Made by a program: the position numbers and the translations under genes. Below, one piece after another: positions 44,189-52,966 of a stretch of DNA of 64,000 bases. This DNA comes from Herbaspirillum sp. RV1423 (lineage in GTDB: Bacteria > Pseudomonadota > Gammaproteobacteria > Burkholderiales > Burkholderiaceae_D): the NCBI RefSeq assembly GCF_000577615.1, contig NZ_CBXX010000004.1, positions 310,001 to 374,000 on the forward strand, written 5' to 3'. Below the pieces are notes generated by a model, which saw only the letters and a program-made list of their open reading frames with translations, had not been told where the DNA came from and searched no databases. The first letter of the stretch is position 1, and every line of letters begins with the position of its first letter.

Positions 44189-45910
44189 ATGAAATGGTTT
44201 TACGATCTCAACATCACAAAAAAACTGATCTCAGTCTTTTTCATCATCATCGCCCTGGAGACGGTGCTGGGAACCTTCGCCATCCGCGAGCTGGGCCACG
44301 TCAACGAGGCGTCGACCGAGATCGCCACCAACTGGCTGCCGAGCATCCGCTCCCTGTCGGAAATAAAACTGTCGCTGGCCCGCATCCGCAACATCGAGCT
44401 GCAACACATCCTGGCGTCCTCGCCCAAGGAATTCGACGAGATCGAGCGCAACGGCGACCAATTTATCGCCGCGCTGGCCAAACAGCAACAGGAATATCAG
44501 ACGGAAATCAGCGAGCCGGAAGAAAGAGCCGTCTATCCCGAGGTGGAAAAGGCAATCGTCGTGTTCCTCGCCGAGCACAAGAAAATCCTCGACCTCTCAC
44601 GCGTGAACAGAAACGAAGAAGCCCGCGTCGTGCTGAAAGGCGAATCCACCGTGACATACCGCACCCTGATCGGACAGCTTGAGCGCCTGGTTAAAGTCAA
44701 CGAAAAAGGCGCGACTATTTCCAATACGAACGCCGACGCCACTTACAACAGTTCGCGTCTGTGGATCATCTTGATGCTGGCGATCTGCATCGGCCTCGCC
44801 ATGTCCCTGGCGGTCTGGATTTCGCGCGTGATTTCGCGCCCCCTGAACGAAGCCCTGGAAGTGGCGCAGCGCGTCGCCGGCGGCGACCTCACCGCCACGA
44901 TCAATCCGGCGGGCAAGGATGAAACCGGCCGGTTGCTCGCTGCCCTCAAGGGCATGAACGACAACCTGCTGAAAATCGTCGGCGAAGTACGTATCGGCAC
45001 CGACACCATCGCCACGGCATCCAATGAAATAGCCAGCGGCAACATGGACCTGTCCTCGCGCACGGAACAACAAGCCGGTTCGCTGGAAGAGACCGCCTCC
45101 GCCATGGAAGAACTGACTTCGGCCGTCAAGCAGAATGCCGATAACGCATGCCAGGCCAACCAGCTTGCCGTGACCGCATCCGAAGTGGCGATCGCCGGCG
45201 GCGATGTGGTCGGCAAGGTGGTCGACACCATGGGTTCGATCAATGATTCGTCGAAGAAAATCGTCGACATCATCAGCGTGATCGATGGCATCGCCTTCCA
45301 AACCAATATCCTGGCGCTCAACGCTGCGGTGGAAGCTGCGCGCGCCGGTGAACAGGGTCGCGGTTTTGCCGTGGTCGCCAGCGAAGTGCGCAACCTGGCC
45401 CAGCGCAGCGCCGCTGCCGCCAAGGAAATCAAGGTCCTCATTGACGATTCGGTCTCCAAGGTCGATACCGGCAGCAAGCTGGTCAAACAGGCCGGCGCCA
45501 CCATGGACGAAGTCGTCAACAGCGTCCGGCGCGTGACCGACGTCGTCAGCGAAATCACGGCTGCCAGCCAGGAACAAAGCCAGGGCATCGAGCAGATCAA
45601 CCGGGCCATCACGCAGATGGACGAAGTCACCCAGCAAAACGCAGCATTGGTGGAGCAGGCCGCCGCCGCCGCGCAGTCGATGCAAGAGCAGGCCGGCAGA
45701 CTGTCGGAAGTGGTCGGCATCTTCAAGCTCGACGAACGCAGCGCAGTGAGTAAATCGAGCGCAGCCATATCCAGGCGCACCATCGACATCACGCCGTCCG
45801 ACGCAGCGGCCAGATCCGGCAAGCAACCCGCACTGGCGAAAAACACCAGGCCGACGCTGAAACCGCCTGCCACGACCAACGATGACGGGACTTCGTGGGT
45901 ACAGTTCTGA
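44189..45910 (+). CDS. Methyl-accepting chemotaxis protein with C-terminal pentapeptide
   Basis: 573 residues. Transmembrane 1 at about 12-31, a periplasmic four-helix-bundle (4HB_MCP) sensor at about 32-190, transmembrane 2 at about 191-212, HAMP (about 214-266) and the signalling domain (about 270-515) with hairpin tip [20 protein letters not shown]. The last residues are [14 protein letters not shown] fits the xWxxF tether that recruits CheR/CheB, after a flexible linker. ATG 44189 is preceded by AGGAG. Followed after 42 bp by cheV, so they are probably co-transcribed and work together. Confidence 0.93.
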   Translation: MKWFYDLNITKKLISVFFIIIALETVLGTFAIRELGHVNEASTEIATNWLPSIRSLSEIKLSLARIRNIELQHILASSPKEFDEIERNGDQFIAALAKQQQEYQTEISEPEERAVYPEVEKAIVVFLAEHKKILDLSRVNRNEEARVVLKGESTVTYRTLIGQLERLVKVNEKGATISNTNADATYNSSRLWIILMLAICIGLAMSLAVWISRVISRPLNEALEVAQRVAGGDLTATINPAGKDETGRLLAALKGMNDNLLKIVGEVRIGTDTIATASNEIASGNMDLSSRTEQQAGSLEETASAMEELTSAVKQNADNACQANQLAVTASEVAIAGGDVVGKVVDTMGSINDSSKKIVDIISVIDGIAFQTNILALNAAVEAARAGEQGRGFAVVASEVRNLAQRSAAAAKEIKVLIDDSVSKVDTGSKLVKQAGATMDEVVNSVRRVTDVVSEITAASQEQSQGIEQINRAITQMDEVTQQNAALVEQAAAAAQSMQEQAGRLSEVVGIFKLDERSAVSKSSAAISRRTIDITPSDAAARSGKQPALAKNTRPTLKPPATTNDDGTSWVQF

Positions 45911-45952
45911 TTGCAGGTGAATCCCTGCTCCGCACAACTTAGAGGTATTTCC

Positions 45953-46909
45953 GTGGACGCATTCCAAAAAGAAATCGACGAACGCACCAACCTGACCGCC
46001 AGCAACAAGTTCGAGCTGTTGCTGTTCCGCCTCGGCAGCGCCGGTGGCGGTGATATCGGAGAGCTGTTCGGCATCAACGTCTTCAAGATCCGCGAGATCG
46101 TGCCGATGCTGCCGATCACCACGGCTGCCGGCACCAAGCCGCCATTGCTCGGCATGGTCAATATCCGCGGCCAGGTGATCTCGGTGATCGACTTGCCGGC
46201 GGTGACCGGTTGTACGCCGAAGACAGGCCTGAACATCCTGCTGATCACCGAGTATGCGCGCAACACGCAAGCCTTCGCGGTGGAGTCGGTGGAAGAAATC
46301 GTGCGCCTCGACTGGAGCCAGGTGCTGTCGGCGGAAGCCAGCGCCGGGGGCGACCTGGTCACCAGCATCGCGCGCCTGGACACCAACGTCGACGGCGGAC
46401 GCCTGGTGCAGGTGCTGGATGTGGAACAGATACTCGACCTCATCTCGCCGGTCAGGCAATCGCTCGACCATAGCCATGCCGGTGAACTCAAGAGCCTGAT
46501 CAAACCCGGCGCCGTCGTACTGGCGGCGGATGACTCCAAGGTGGCGCGCGCCTTGATCGAAGAAGGATTGCACGCGCTAGGCGTCCCCTGCATCATGACC
46601 AGGAGCGGCAAGGAAGCCTGGGAAAAATTGCAGTCGCTGGGCGCGGAGGCGCAACGCGAGGGCAAACAGATCGCCGACAAGGTGGCGCTGCTGCTGACCG
46701 ACCTGGAAATGCCGGAGATGGACGGCTTCACGCTCACGCGCAACGTCAAGGCCGATCAGCGCTATAAGAGCATTCCGGTGGTGATCCATTCCTCGCTGTC
46801 GGGTTCCGCCAACGAAGACCATGTGCGCAGCGTCGGCGCCGACGGCTACGTCGCCAAGTTCGCCATCGACGAACTTGCAGCCACGCTCAGGAAGACGTTG
46901 CTGCGTTGA
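45953..46909 (+). CDS. cheV: CheV chemotaxis coupling protein
   Basis: 318 residues: CheW-like domain (about 15-165, with LFGINVFKIREIVP and GMVNIRGQVISVIDLPAV) fused to a response-regulator receiver domain (about 185-315, with AADDSKVARALI, phospho-acceptor Asp in LLLTDLEMPEMDGF and Lys in GYVAKFAID). Couples receptors to CheA and adapts by phosphorylation. The start is a GTG at 45953 with GAGG seven bases upstream; the frame before it has no alternative with a ribosome site. Immediately downstream of an MCP gene. Confidence 0.92.
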   Translation: MDAFQKEIDERTNLTASNKFELLLFRLGSAGGGDIGELFGINVFKIREIVPMLPITTAAGTKPPLLGMVNIRGQVISVIDLPAVTGCTPKTGLNILLITEYARNTQAFAVESVEEIVRLDWSQVLSAEASAGGDLVTSIARLDTNVDGGRLVQVLDVEQILDLISPVRQSLDHSHAGELKSLIKPGAVVLAADDSKVARALIEEGLHALGVPCIMTRSGKEAWEKLQSLGAEAQREGKQIADKVALLLTDLEMPEMDGFTLTRNVKADQRYKSIPVVIHSSLSGSANEDHVRSVGADGYVAKFAIDELAATLRKTLLR

Positions 46910-47029
46910 CGCCGCCTATTTGCAAGGGATAAGGAATTCCCCGATACCGGAGCAAGGAGAACTTTCCTATCATTCCTGCATCTCCTCCTGCAACCCAGCA
47001 GCAACGCACATTGAAAGTAAGTGACCGCC

Positions 47030-47359
47030 ATGGATTTCATCGCCAGCCTGTTTCAGCAAGACATGTTCTTCGCCGTCGTGTCCTATCTCACCGTAGGCCT
47101 GATTTTCCTGGCCTATTTCCGGTATCGGGAGAAAAAATGGGAGCATGACCTGGAACAGTATCGGATCAAGGACGTGAAGCCGGCTGGCAACAGTCCGAAA
47201 ATGCGCACTGCGGAAATCTACGTGCTCAACCGGAACGCCGGCAAAGCACCGTCGCAAGTATCGACGTCGGAAGAAGAAATGCAAGTCGTCGCCGGCGAAA
47301 CCATGACCCCTGAATCGCAAGAGCAGACTCACACCATGCCGTCGAAAGCAGCTCAATAA
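47030..47359 (+). CDS. Small membrane protein of unknown function
   Basis: 109 residues. One transmembrane helix at about 14-31 (FFAVVSYLTVGLIFLAYF), then a basic/charged linker (RYREKKWEHDLEQYR) and a low-complexity polar C-terminus rich in Ser, Glu and Gln. A GTG at 47021 could add three residues. Convergent with the diguanylate cyclase at 47371 (11 bp gap) and 120 bp downstream of cheV; it may belong to the chemotaxis unit. No recognised family. Confidence 0.6.
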   Translation: MDFIASLFQQDMFFAVVSYLTVGLIFLAYFRYREKKWEHDLEQYRIKDVKPAGNSPKMRTAEIYVLNRNAGKAPSQVSTSEEEMQVVAGETMTPESQEQTHTMPSKAAQ

Positions 47360-47370
47360 ACCTTCGCGCT

Positions 47371-48981
47371 TCAGACGGCGACGCGATCCCTGCCATCGGC
47401 TTTGGCGCGGTACAGCGCCTGATCCGCGACATCGATCAGATCCTTGGCTTCCATCCCTTTTTCCACTGTCTTCAGAGAGCAGATACCCAAGCTGACCGTC
47501 ACGATGCCGCCGGGGTTGCCCGAATGCGGAATCTCCTGCGCGCGCACTGCCAGCCGTATCTGTTCCGCAATCTCCACCGCTCCCGCCATGTCGCAATCCG
47601 GCAGAATGATCGCGAACTCCTCGCCGCCATAGCGCGCGGCCAGATCGCCGCTGCGCCGCTCCCCGGACAGAATCGACTGGCCTATCCTGCGTAAGCACTC
47701 GTCGCCGGCCAGGTGGCCATACAAGTCGTTGTAGAACTTGAAGCGGTCGGCATCTATCATGATCAACGACAGGCTGTCGCCGCTGCGTACAGCGCGACTT
47801 ATTTCCCTGAGCAGTGCAGCATCGAACTGGCGCCGGTTGGCCAGGCCTGTCAGGCCGTCCTGCATGGCCATCCTGGCCAATGTCAGATTCAGCCTTTCCA
47901 CCTGCGCGCGCGCTTCGTTCGCCTCGTTCTCGACAACGACGCGTTGATCGATCTGCGCCACCACGCGGCGCCCCATGAACGCAAAGCCGATCACCAGCAC
48001 CAGAACGCCCGCCATGTGTATATAGGCATCAGTACGCCACCCGGATAGAACCTCGTCGTTGGACAGCGCCGCCGCCACGAACATCGGATAGTTCTTCAGG
48101 CGACGATAGCCGTTGATGCGCAGCACGCCATCCTGCGAAGATTTGATGAGCGCAATGCCACTGGCCTTCTTTGACGCGTAATCGCTAAAAATCACCGTGC
48201 CCACCATGCTTTTACCGATCGAGTCCTCGCGCAGCGGACGCCGGAACACCATGGTGCCGCTGTCGAGCGCCAAGATGATGGCGCCAGACTTGCCGATATC
48301 GAAGCTGTCATAGAAGCGTTGGAAATACGCCATGTCGACAGTGGCCAGCACCACCCCGCCGAAACTGCCGTCGGCGCTGGCGATGCGGCGCGTGACGGTG
48401 GCCACCCATTTGCCGCTGGAACGGCTCCTGATCGGCGGACCGACATAAGGCCCCGGGTCGGAATGGTCGCGGTGATAAATGAAATACGCACGATCGGCGC
48501 TGCTCCGGCGACGATCGATTGCCGGCCGCGAATTGACCACCCAGCGGCCGTCCCGGTCGTAAACGGAGATGCCGTCGAGCTGCGGCAGCTCCAGCGCCTG
48601 CAACACCAGCAGGCGATGCAGGCGTTCCAGCGCGGCCGGGCCGACGCCATCCCCCCTGATGCGCTCCAGCACTCCGATCAGCACCGTATCGGCTGCCTTG
48701 AACGTATCGTCGGCATGCTGAGCCAGCGCACGCGCCATGTTGGTAACGGCAGTACCCGCCTCGCGCTCCTGGATTACCCGCGCCTGCCAGGTACGCCAGG
48801 CATCCAGGCCGATCAGCGAGATACACGCCATCAACACGAAGGCAGAAGCCAGCAACGCGGTGGGAGAGCGCTTGTAGTAATGCATGGGTCTCCGGCTTGT
48901 TGTGGCTGCAGTCTCAGACGCTTGCTTGCCGTTTGATGACATTCTTGCGCGTATCCACTTGAATATCGGTGTTTTCATCAC
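47371..48981 (-). CDS. Diguanylate cyclase with periplasmic dCache-type sensor
   Basis: 536 residues. Transmembrane 1 at about 41-59, periplasmic sensor (about 65-325) with RAYFIYHRDHSDPGPYVG, transmembrane 2 at about 327-345, coiled coil and GGDEF domain (about 370-535) with motif GGEEF and I-site RSGD five residues before it; so catalysis and product inhibition are both possible. The sensor is a close paralogue of the one at 39967-41544. Its ATG overlaps the stop of the upstream MCP gene by four bases (ATGA at 48978-48981), so a chemoreceptor and a cyclase are made from one message. Confidence 0.9.
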   Translation of the reverse strand: MMKTPIFKWIRARMSSNGKQASETAATTSRRPMHYYKRSPTALLASAFVLMACISLIGLDAWRTWQARVIQEREAGTAVTNMARALAQHADDTFKAADTVLIGVLERIRGDGVGPAALERLHRLLVLQALELPQLDGISVYDRDGRWVVNSRPAIDRRRSSADRAYFIYHRDHSDPGPYVGPPIRSRSSGKWVATVTRRIASADGSFGGVVLATVDMAYFQRFYDSFDIGKSGAIILALDSGTMVFRRPLREDSIGKSMVGTVIFSDYASKKASGIALIKSSQDGVLRINGYRRLKNYPMFVAAALSNDEVLSGWRTDAYIHMAGVLVLVIGFAFMGRRVVAQIDQRVVVENEANEARAQVERLNLTLARMAMQDGLTGLANRRQFDAALLREISRAVRSGDSLSLIMIDADRFKFYNDLYGHLAGDECLRRIGQSILSGERRSGDLAARYGGEEFAIILPDCDMAGAVEIAEQIRLAVRAQEIPHSGNPGGIVTVSLGICSLKTVEKGMEAKDLIDVADQALYRAKADGRDRVAV

Positions 48982-50564
48982 TGGGCCAGCTTGAAGACAC
49001 TGACGTTTTCGACCAGCTTTCCCGTCTCGCGCCGCAGGTTGTCGGTAGCGGCGGCGGCTTGCTCCACCAGCGCGGCGTTCTGTTGGGTCATCTGATCGAT
49101 CTCGCCGATGGCGCGCGTGACTTCGCCGATGTCTTCGCTCTGGCCGGCACCGGCCGCGGCAATATCGCGCATGATGACGGCCACGCTGCCAATGGCGGTT
49201 TCGATGCTGGCCATGGCGCTGCCGGCCCGGGTCACCAGTTGGTCGCCGTGGTTGACGTTGGTCACGGATTCGGCAATCAGCGCCTTGATTTCGCGCGCTG
49301 CCTCGGCGGAACGCTGCGCCAGATGCCGCACCTCGGTGGCCACGACGGCGAAGCCGCGTCCCTGCTCGCCGGCGCGAGCCGCCTCCACCGCGGCGTTGAG
49401 CGCCAGGATATTGGTCTGGAAGGCGATGCCATCAATCACGCCGATAATGTCGGCCACCTTGTGCGAACTGGCGCGGATCGATCCCATCGTCGCCACCACC
49501 GAACCGACCACCTGGCCGCCCTGGCCTGCCTGCGACGATGCGTTGTCGACCAGGCCGCCGGCTTCGCGCGTGTGGCCGGCGTTGTTGCGGATGCTGGCGG
49601 TGAAATTGTCCATCGTGGCGCGCACCTGCTCCAGCGCACTTGCCTGCGATTCGGCACGCGCGGACAGGTCGCTGTTGCCGGCGGCGATCTGGTGCGAAGC
49701 GATGTTGATGCGTTCGGCGCCGGTGCGCACGTTGCCGACGATGGCCGCGAGCCCCTGCGCGATGCCGTTGATGGCCTGGGTCAGTTGGCCGATTTCATCG
49801 CGCCGGCCCACATGGATCATGGTGGTCAGGTCGCCCTTGGCCAGTTGCTGCGCTGCCGCCGTAGCCTCGACCAACGGCCGCGTCACCATGCGCTGCGCGA
49901 GCAAATACATGCCGGCGATGCCGGTCGCCAGCAGCGCCAGCGCAATGGCGCCATAGCGTAGCGGCAGCGCTGCAATGTCGACCGGCCTGCCCCCGCCGGG
50001 CAGCGCCGCAATCGCTGCCGAACATGCCCATGCATATGCGCCGAGCACGGCACCGGCGATAACGAACGCCAGTATGCTGATGCGTGCGCCAATGCCGATC
50101 TGGAACCGCTTGCTGACGTCAATGCCGACATACAGCACCGCCACCACGCGTCCCTGCGCATCGCGCACGGGATCGTAGCGCGTCATGTATTGGCGGCCGA
50201 ACAGTTGGGCGAAGCCGGTATAGCTGCGCCCGGCCAGCAGGTCGCGATAGCCCGCGTGCGCATGGTCGAGCAGGGTGCCGATGGCGCGCTCGCCGTTTTC
50301 TTTTTTGACCGAGGTGGACACGCGCACGAAGTCCTTGCCGCGCTGGACGAAAATGGTGGCGCTGCCGCCGGTGGCGGCGGAGAAATGGTCAATATGGCGG
50401 AAATCGAGATTCAGGACATCCGCACCGTTGCGCAAGACCGGCGTCATCTCCGTGCCGACCGCGACCTGTTCTTTATCGTCCAGGACGAAGACACCCGGAA
50501 AACTACGCGCCAGTTTGCCGGCCAGTTGGTCGATTTGATAAGCAAGCGGCAGAAAGCTGTTCAT
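48978..50564 (-). CDS. Methyl-accepting chemotaxis protein with Cache-type sensor
   Basis: 528 residues. The sensor region (about 1-150) reads as a Cache_3/Cache_2 domain: VFVLDDKEQVAVGTEM, FSAATGGSATIFVQRG, YDPVRDAQGRVVAVLYVGID. Remarkably no hydrophobic helix precedes it, so it starts directly at the Cache domain (MNSFLPLAYQIDQLAGKL). Two helices follow (about 157-175 and 203-222), then HAMP and the signalling hairpin [20 protein letters not shown]. Ends LVENVSVFKLAQ without pentapeptide. Missing N-terminal membrane segment may mean a cytoplasmic sensor, or an upstream start not visible in the sequence. Four-base overlap with the diguanylate cyclase downstream. Confidence 0.88.
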   Translation of the reverse strand: MNSFLPLAYQIDQLAGKLARSFPGVFVLDDKEQVAVGTEMTPVLRNGADVLNLDFRHIDHFSAATGGSATIFVQRGKDFVRVSTSVKKENGERAIGTLLDHAHAGYRDLLAGRSYTGFAQLFGRQYMTRYDPVRDAQGRVVAVLYVGIDVSKRFQIGIGARISILAFVIAGAVLGAYAWACSAAIAALPGGGRPVDIAALPLRYGAIALALLATGIAGMYLLAQRMVTRPLVEATAAAQQLAKGDLTTMIHVGRRDEIGQLTQAINGIAQGLAAIVGNVRTGAERINIASHQIAAGNSDLSARAESQASALEQVRATMDNFTASIRNNAGHTREAGGLVDNASSQAGQGGQVVGSVVATMGSIRASSHKVADIIGVIDGIAFQTNILALNAAVEAARAGEQGRGFAVVATEVRHLAQRSAEAAREIKALIAESVTNVNHGDQLVTRAGSAMASIETAIGSVAVIMRDIAAAGAGQSEDIGEVTRAIGEIDQMTQQNAALVEQAAAATDNLRRETGKLVENVSVFKLAQ

Positions 50565-50703
50565 TACTGAAACTCCCTTCCCGTAGTTGCGATTCTTGTT
50601 CTGATTCTACGATGGCCGATTGTAGACCAACGCGGCGCTTCCGCCGCAACTCCTGCCTAAAAACGAAAAAAATTGTTTGTGCGGATGTCTGCTTGTCCGT
50701 GCC

Positions 50704-50925
50704 TCAGATGTTGGAATGTGCGACGCCGATATCCGCATCGCTCGCGGCTGCGGCAGCCGTCGCCCACTTCGGAAAAACAAACACGATGGCGGCCGAGGGC
50801 ACGCTGATGATTGCGAGGATGTGCTGCAAACCCTTGAATACATCCGCATAGACATCAACCGACGCGACGCAGTTTTCCATTACGACGAACGCCGGCGTAT
50901 CGGTTTCGTCGTTGTATGCGATCAT
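50704..50925 (-). CDS. Possible small protein of unknown function
   Basis: 73 residues beginning MIAYNDETDTPAFVVMENCV, with a hydrophobic centre (LQHILAIISVPSAAIVFVFP) and an Ala/Asp-rich end. It lies in the otherwise empty 445-bp gap between the MCP and the FAD oxidoreductase genes. Ribosome site weak (CGGA directly before the ATG). No family recognised. Low confidence; the gap may simply be regulatory. Confidence 0.25.
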   Translation of the reverse strand: MIAYNDETDTPAFVVMENCVASVDVYADVFKGLQHILAIISVPSAAIVFVFPKWATAAAAASDADIGVAHSNI

Positions 50926-51009
50926 TCCGGTCGCGCCGCGTATGCCATCGAAAACGCGCGTGGTGCAGAACCATCTGGTCGCAATATTGCGACCGCAAGG
51001 AGCCTGGTC

Positions 51010-52131
51010 ATGAATCATATTGATTGCATCGTCATCGGCGCCGGCGTCGTCGGCCTGTCGATCGCACGCGAGTTTGCGCTGGCGGGACGCGAGGTCGTCA
51101 TCGTCGAATCAGCCGATAGCATCGGCAACGGCATCAGTTCGCGCAACAGCGAGGTGATCCATGCCGGCATTTATTATCGGCCCGGTTCACTCAAGGCGCG
51201 CTTGTGCGTAGAGGGACGCGCACTGCTGTATCGCTATTGCGAAGAACACCATGTCGCCCATCGCCGCTGCGGAAAGCTGCTGGTCGCCACCGGCGCCTCC
51301 CAATCGGATCGGCTGCACGCTATCGCGGCGCATGCCGCGCGCAACGGCGTGCACGACTTGCGCCCCATCGACGCGGCACACGCGAAAGAACTGGAACCCG
51401 CGCTGCATTGCACGGCCGCACTGCTGTCGCCGTCCACCGGTATCGTCGACAGCCACGCGCTCATGCAGCAACTGCTGGCCGACGCCGAAGCCCACGGCGC
51501 CATGCTGGCGCTGCAAAGCGAGGTAGTCGCAGCGCGTCTGACAGCAGCAGGCAATGAGCTGGACATTGCCACTGCCGACGGCGAAAAAATGAGCTTGTCC
51601 GCAGCCCTGGTGATCAATGCGGCGGGACTGGCCGCACCGAGACTGGCACGCCGTTTCGAAGGCTTATCGCCAGAACACGTGCCGACTGCTTTTTTCGCCA
51701 AGGGGAACTACTTTTCGCTGAGCAGCAAGACGCCGTTTTCTCGATTGATCTATCCGCTGCCCGAAGACGGCGGCCTCGGCGTGCATCTGACTTTGGACCT
51801 CGCCGGCCAGGCGCGTTTCGGTCCCGATGTGGAATGGCTGGACATTCGCGACGACCGCGAGATCGATTTCGCCGTGGACGCCCGCCGCGCGCAAAACTTC
51901 TATGCGGCGATCCGGCGTTATTGGCCTGCATTGCCGGATGCCGCCTTGCAGCCGAGCTATGCCGGCGTACGCCCCAAATTGACGGACGGAGGCAAGGAAG
52001 AGGATTTCCTGATCAGCGGTCCGGCGCAGCACGGCTGCAAGGGATTGATCAATCTGTTCGGGATCGAATCCCCCGGCCTGACGTCGGCGCTGGCCATTGC
52101 GCGCCACGTTCTCGTCACCAGCAAAGGCTGA
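51010..52131 (+). CDS. FAD-dependent oxidoreductase, L-2-hydroxyglutarate oxidase-like
   Basis: 373-residue DAO-family flavoprotein. N-terminal FAD motif CIVIGAGVVGLSIAREFALAG (about 5-25), and the conserved pair ISSRNSEVIHAGIYYRPGSLKARLC (about 41-65) of the L-2-hydroxyglutarate dehydrogenase group. The C-terminal GGKEEDFLISG and NLFGIESPGLTSALAIA complete the signature. AGGAG lies before the ATG at 51010. Oxidises L-2-hydroxyglutarate or a similar hydroxyacid at a respiratory or oxygen acceptor; shorter than E. coli LhgO (422), so substrate is provisional. Confidence 0.82.
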   Translation: MNHIDCIVIGAGVVGLSIAREFALAGREVVIVESADSIGNGISSRNSEVIHAGIYYRPGSLKARLCVEGRALLYRYCEEHHVAHRRCGKLLVATGASQSDRLHAIAAHAARNGVHDLRPIDAAHAKELEPALHCTAALLSPSTGIVDSHALMQQLLADAEAHGAMLALQSEVVAARLTAAGNELDIATADGEKMSLSAALVINAAGLAAPRLARRFEGLSPEHVPTAFFAKGNYFSLSSKTPFSRLIYPLPEDGGLGVHLTLDLAGQARFGPDVEWLDIRDDREIDFAVDARRAQNFYAAIRRYWPALPDAALQPSYAGVRPKLTDGGKEEDFLISGPAQHGCKGLINLFGIESPGLTSALAIARHVLVTSKG

Positions 52132-52212
52132 TCGAAAGCGTGTGCCGTCGCGGCGTCACACCTTGATTCCGGGCAAGGCAGCCGTTTAACAACACCGCCG
52201 ACATCCGTCGGC

Positions 52213-52241
52213 TTGACATTTAAGATGACCGGTCATATTAT
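52213..52241 (+). promoter_or_regulatory. Promoter and operator of the TetR gene
   Basis: TTGACA (52213-52218), 17-bp spacer, TATTAT (52236-52241). The perfect 12-bp palindrome ATGACCGGTCAT (52225-52236) fills the end of the spacer and touches the -10, so the repressor would block its own promoter. A near-identical site lies before the MFS gene. Confidence 0.8.
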
Positions 52242-52247
52242 ATCGCC

Positions 52248-52823
52248 ATGTCCAAGCCCAATACCCGCGACCAGATTTTCGATGCCGCCCTGACTCTGCT
52301 GTCGGAGCGCGGTTTCAATGCGTGCAGCGTACAAGACATCACGACTGCCGCCGGCGTGCCGAAGGGTTCGTTTTACAACCATTTCGACAGCAAGGAAGCG
52401 CTCGGCGCCGAGATCGTCCGCCATTACGCCGGCAGGAGCAAGTTGCGCGAAGTGCTGGCCGACGACAGCATTCCGGCGCTGGAGAGGTTGCGCCGCTACT
52501 TTACCGGGCTCAACGACAGGATCGTCGATCGCGGTTTCCAGCACGGCTGCATGATCGGCAACATGAGCGCCGAACTGGCGGAACAGAGCGACATGATTCG
52601 CGGCCAGTTGGCCGAGATTTACCAGGCTTGGTCAGACAAGCTGGAATATGCGATAGCGGCCGGGCAGCAGGAAGGCGCCATTCCATCCAGAATGAGCGCC
52701 AAGGTACTCGCAGGATTTCTGCTGAACGCCTGGGAGGGCACCGCGTTGCGTGTTCGCGTCGAACGCACGCAGGAGCCGTTCGATCAGTTCATGGAACTGG
52801 TGTTCAACGAGGTCCTGAAGTGA
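52248..52823 (+). CDS. TetR-family repressor
   Basis: 191 residues. Helix-turn-helix at about 26-50 (SVQDITTAAGVPKGSFYNHFDSKE); C-terminal domain of the TetR_C_11/AcuR-like type (GLNDRIVDRGFQHGCMIGNMSAEL). The -10 box ends 6 bp before the ATG, so its message is leader-poor. Predicted to bind ATGACCGGTCAT at its own promoter and ACGACCGGTCAT before the MFS gene, controlling the efflux pump downstream. Confidence 0.9.
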   Translation: MSKPNTRDQIFDAALTLLSERGFNACSVQDITTAAGVPKGSFYNHFDSKEALGAEIVRHYAGRSKLREVLADDSIPALERLRRYFTGLNDRIVDRGFQHGCMIGNMSAELAEQSDMIRGQLAEIYQAWSDKLEYAIAAGQQEGAIPSRMSAKVLAGFLLNAWEGTALRVRVERTQEPFDQFMELVFNEVLK

Positions 52824-52890
52824 CAGCATCATCTTGAAATCGGCAGCACGCCGCCTGAATGCAGGCGGCATTTTTTTACACTGAATTAAG

Positions 52891-52902
52891 ACGACCGGTC
52901 AT
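52891..52902 (+). promoter_or_regulatory. Second TetR operator, upstream of the MFS gene
   Basis: ACGACCGGTCAT differs by one base from the palindrome at 52225-52236. It lies 64 bp upstream of the MFS start and 67 bp after the tetR stop. Confidence 0.7.
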
Positions 52903-52966
52903 TTTAAAAATTCTGTGCAGCACCTGTTTTTCCACATTCAACGACAACTTCGCCAGAGAGAATCTC

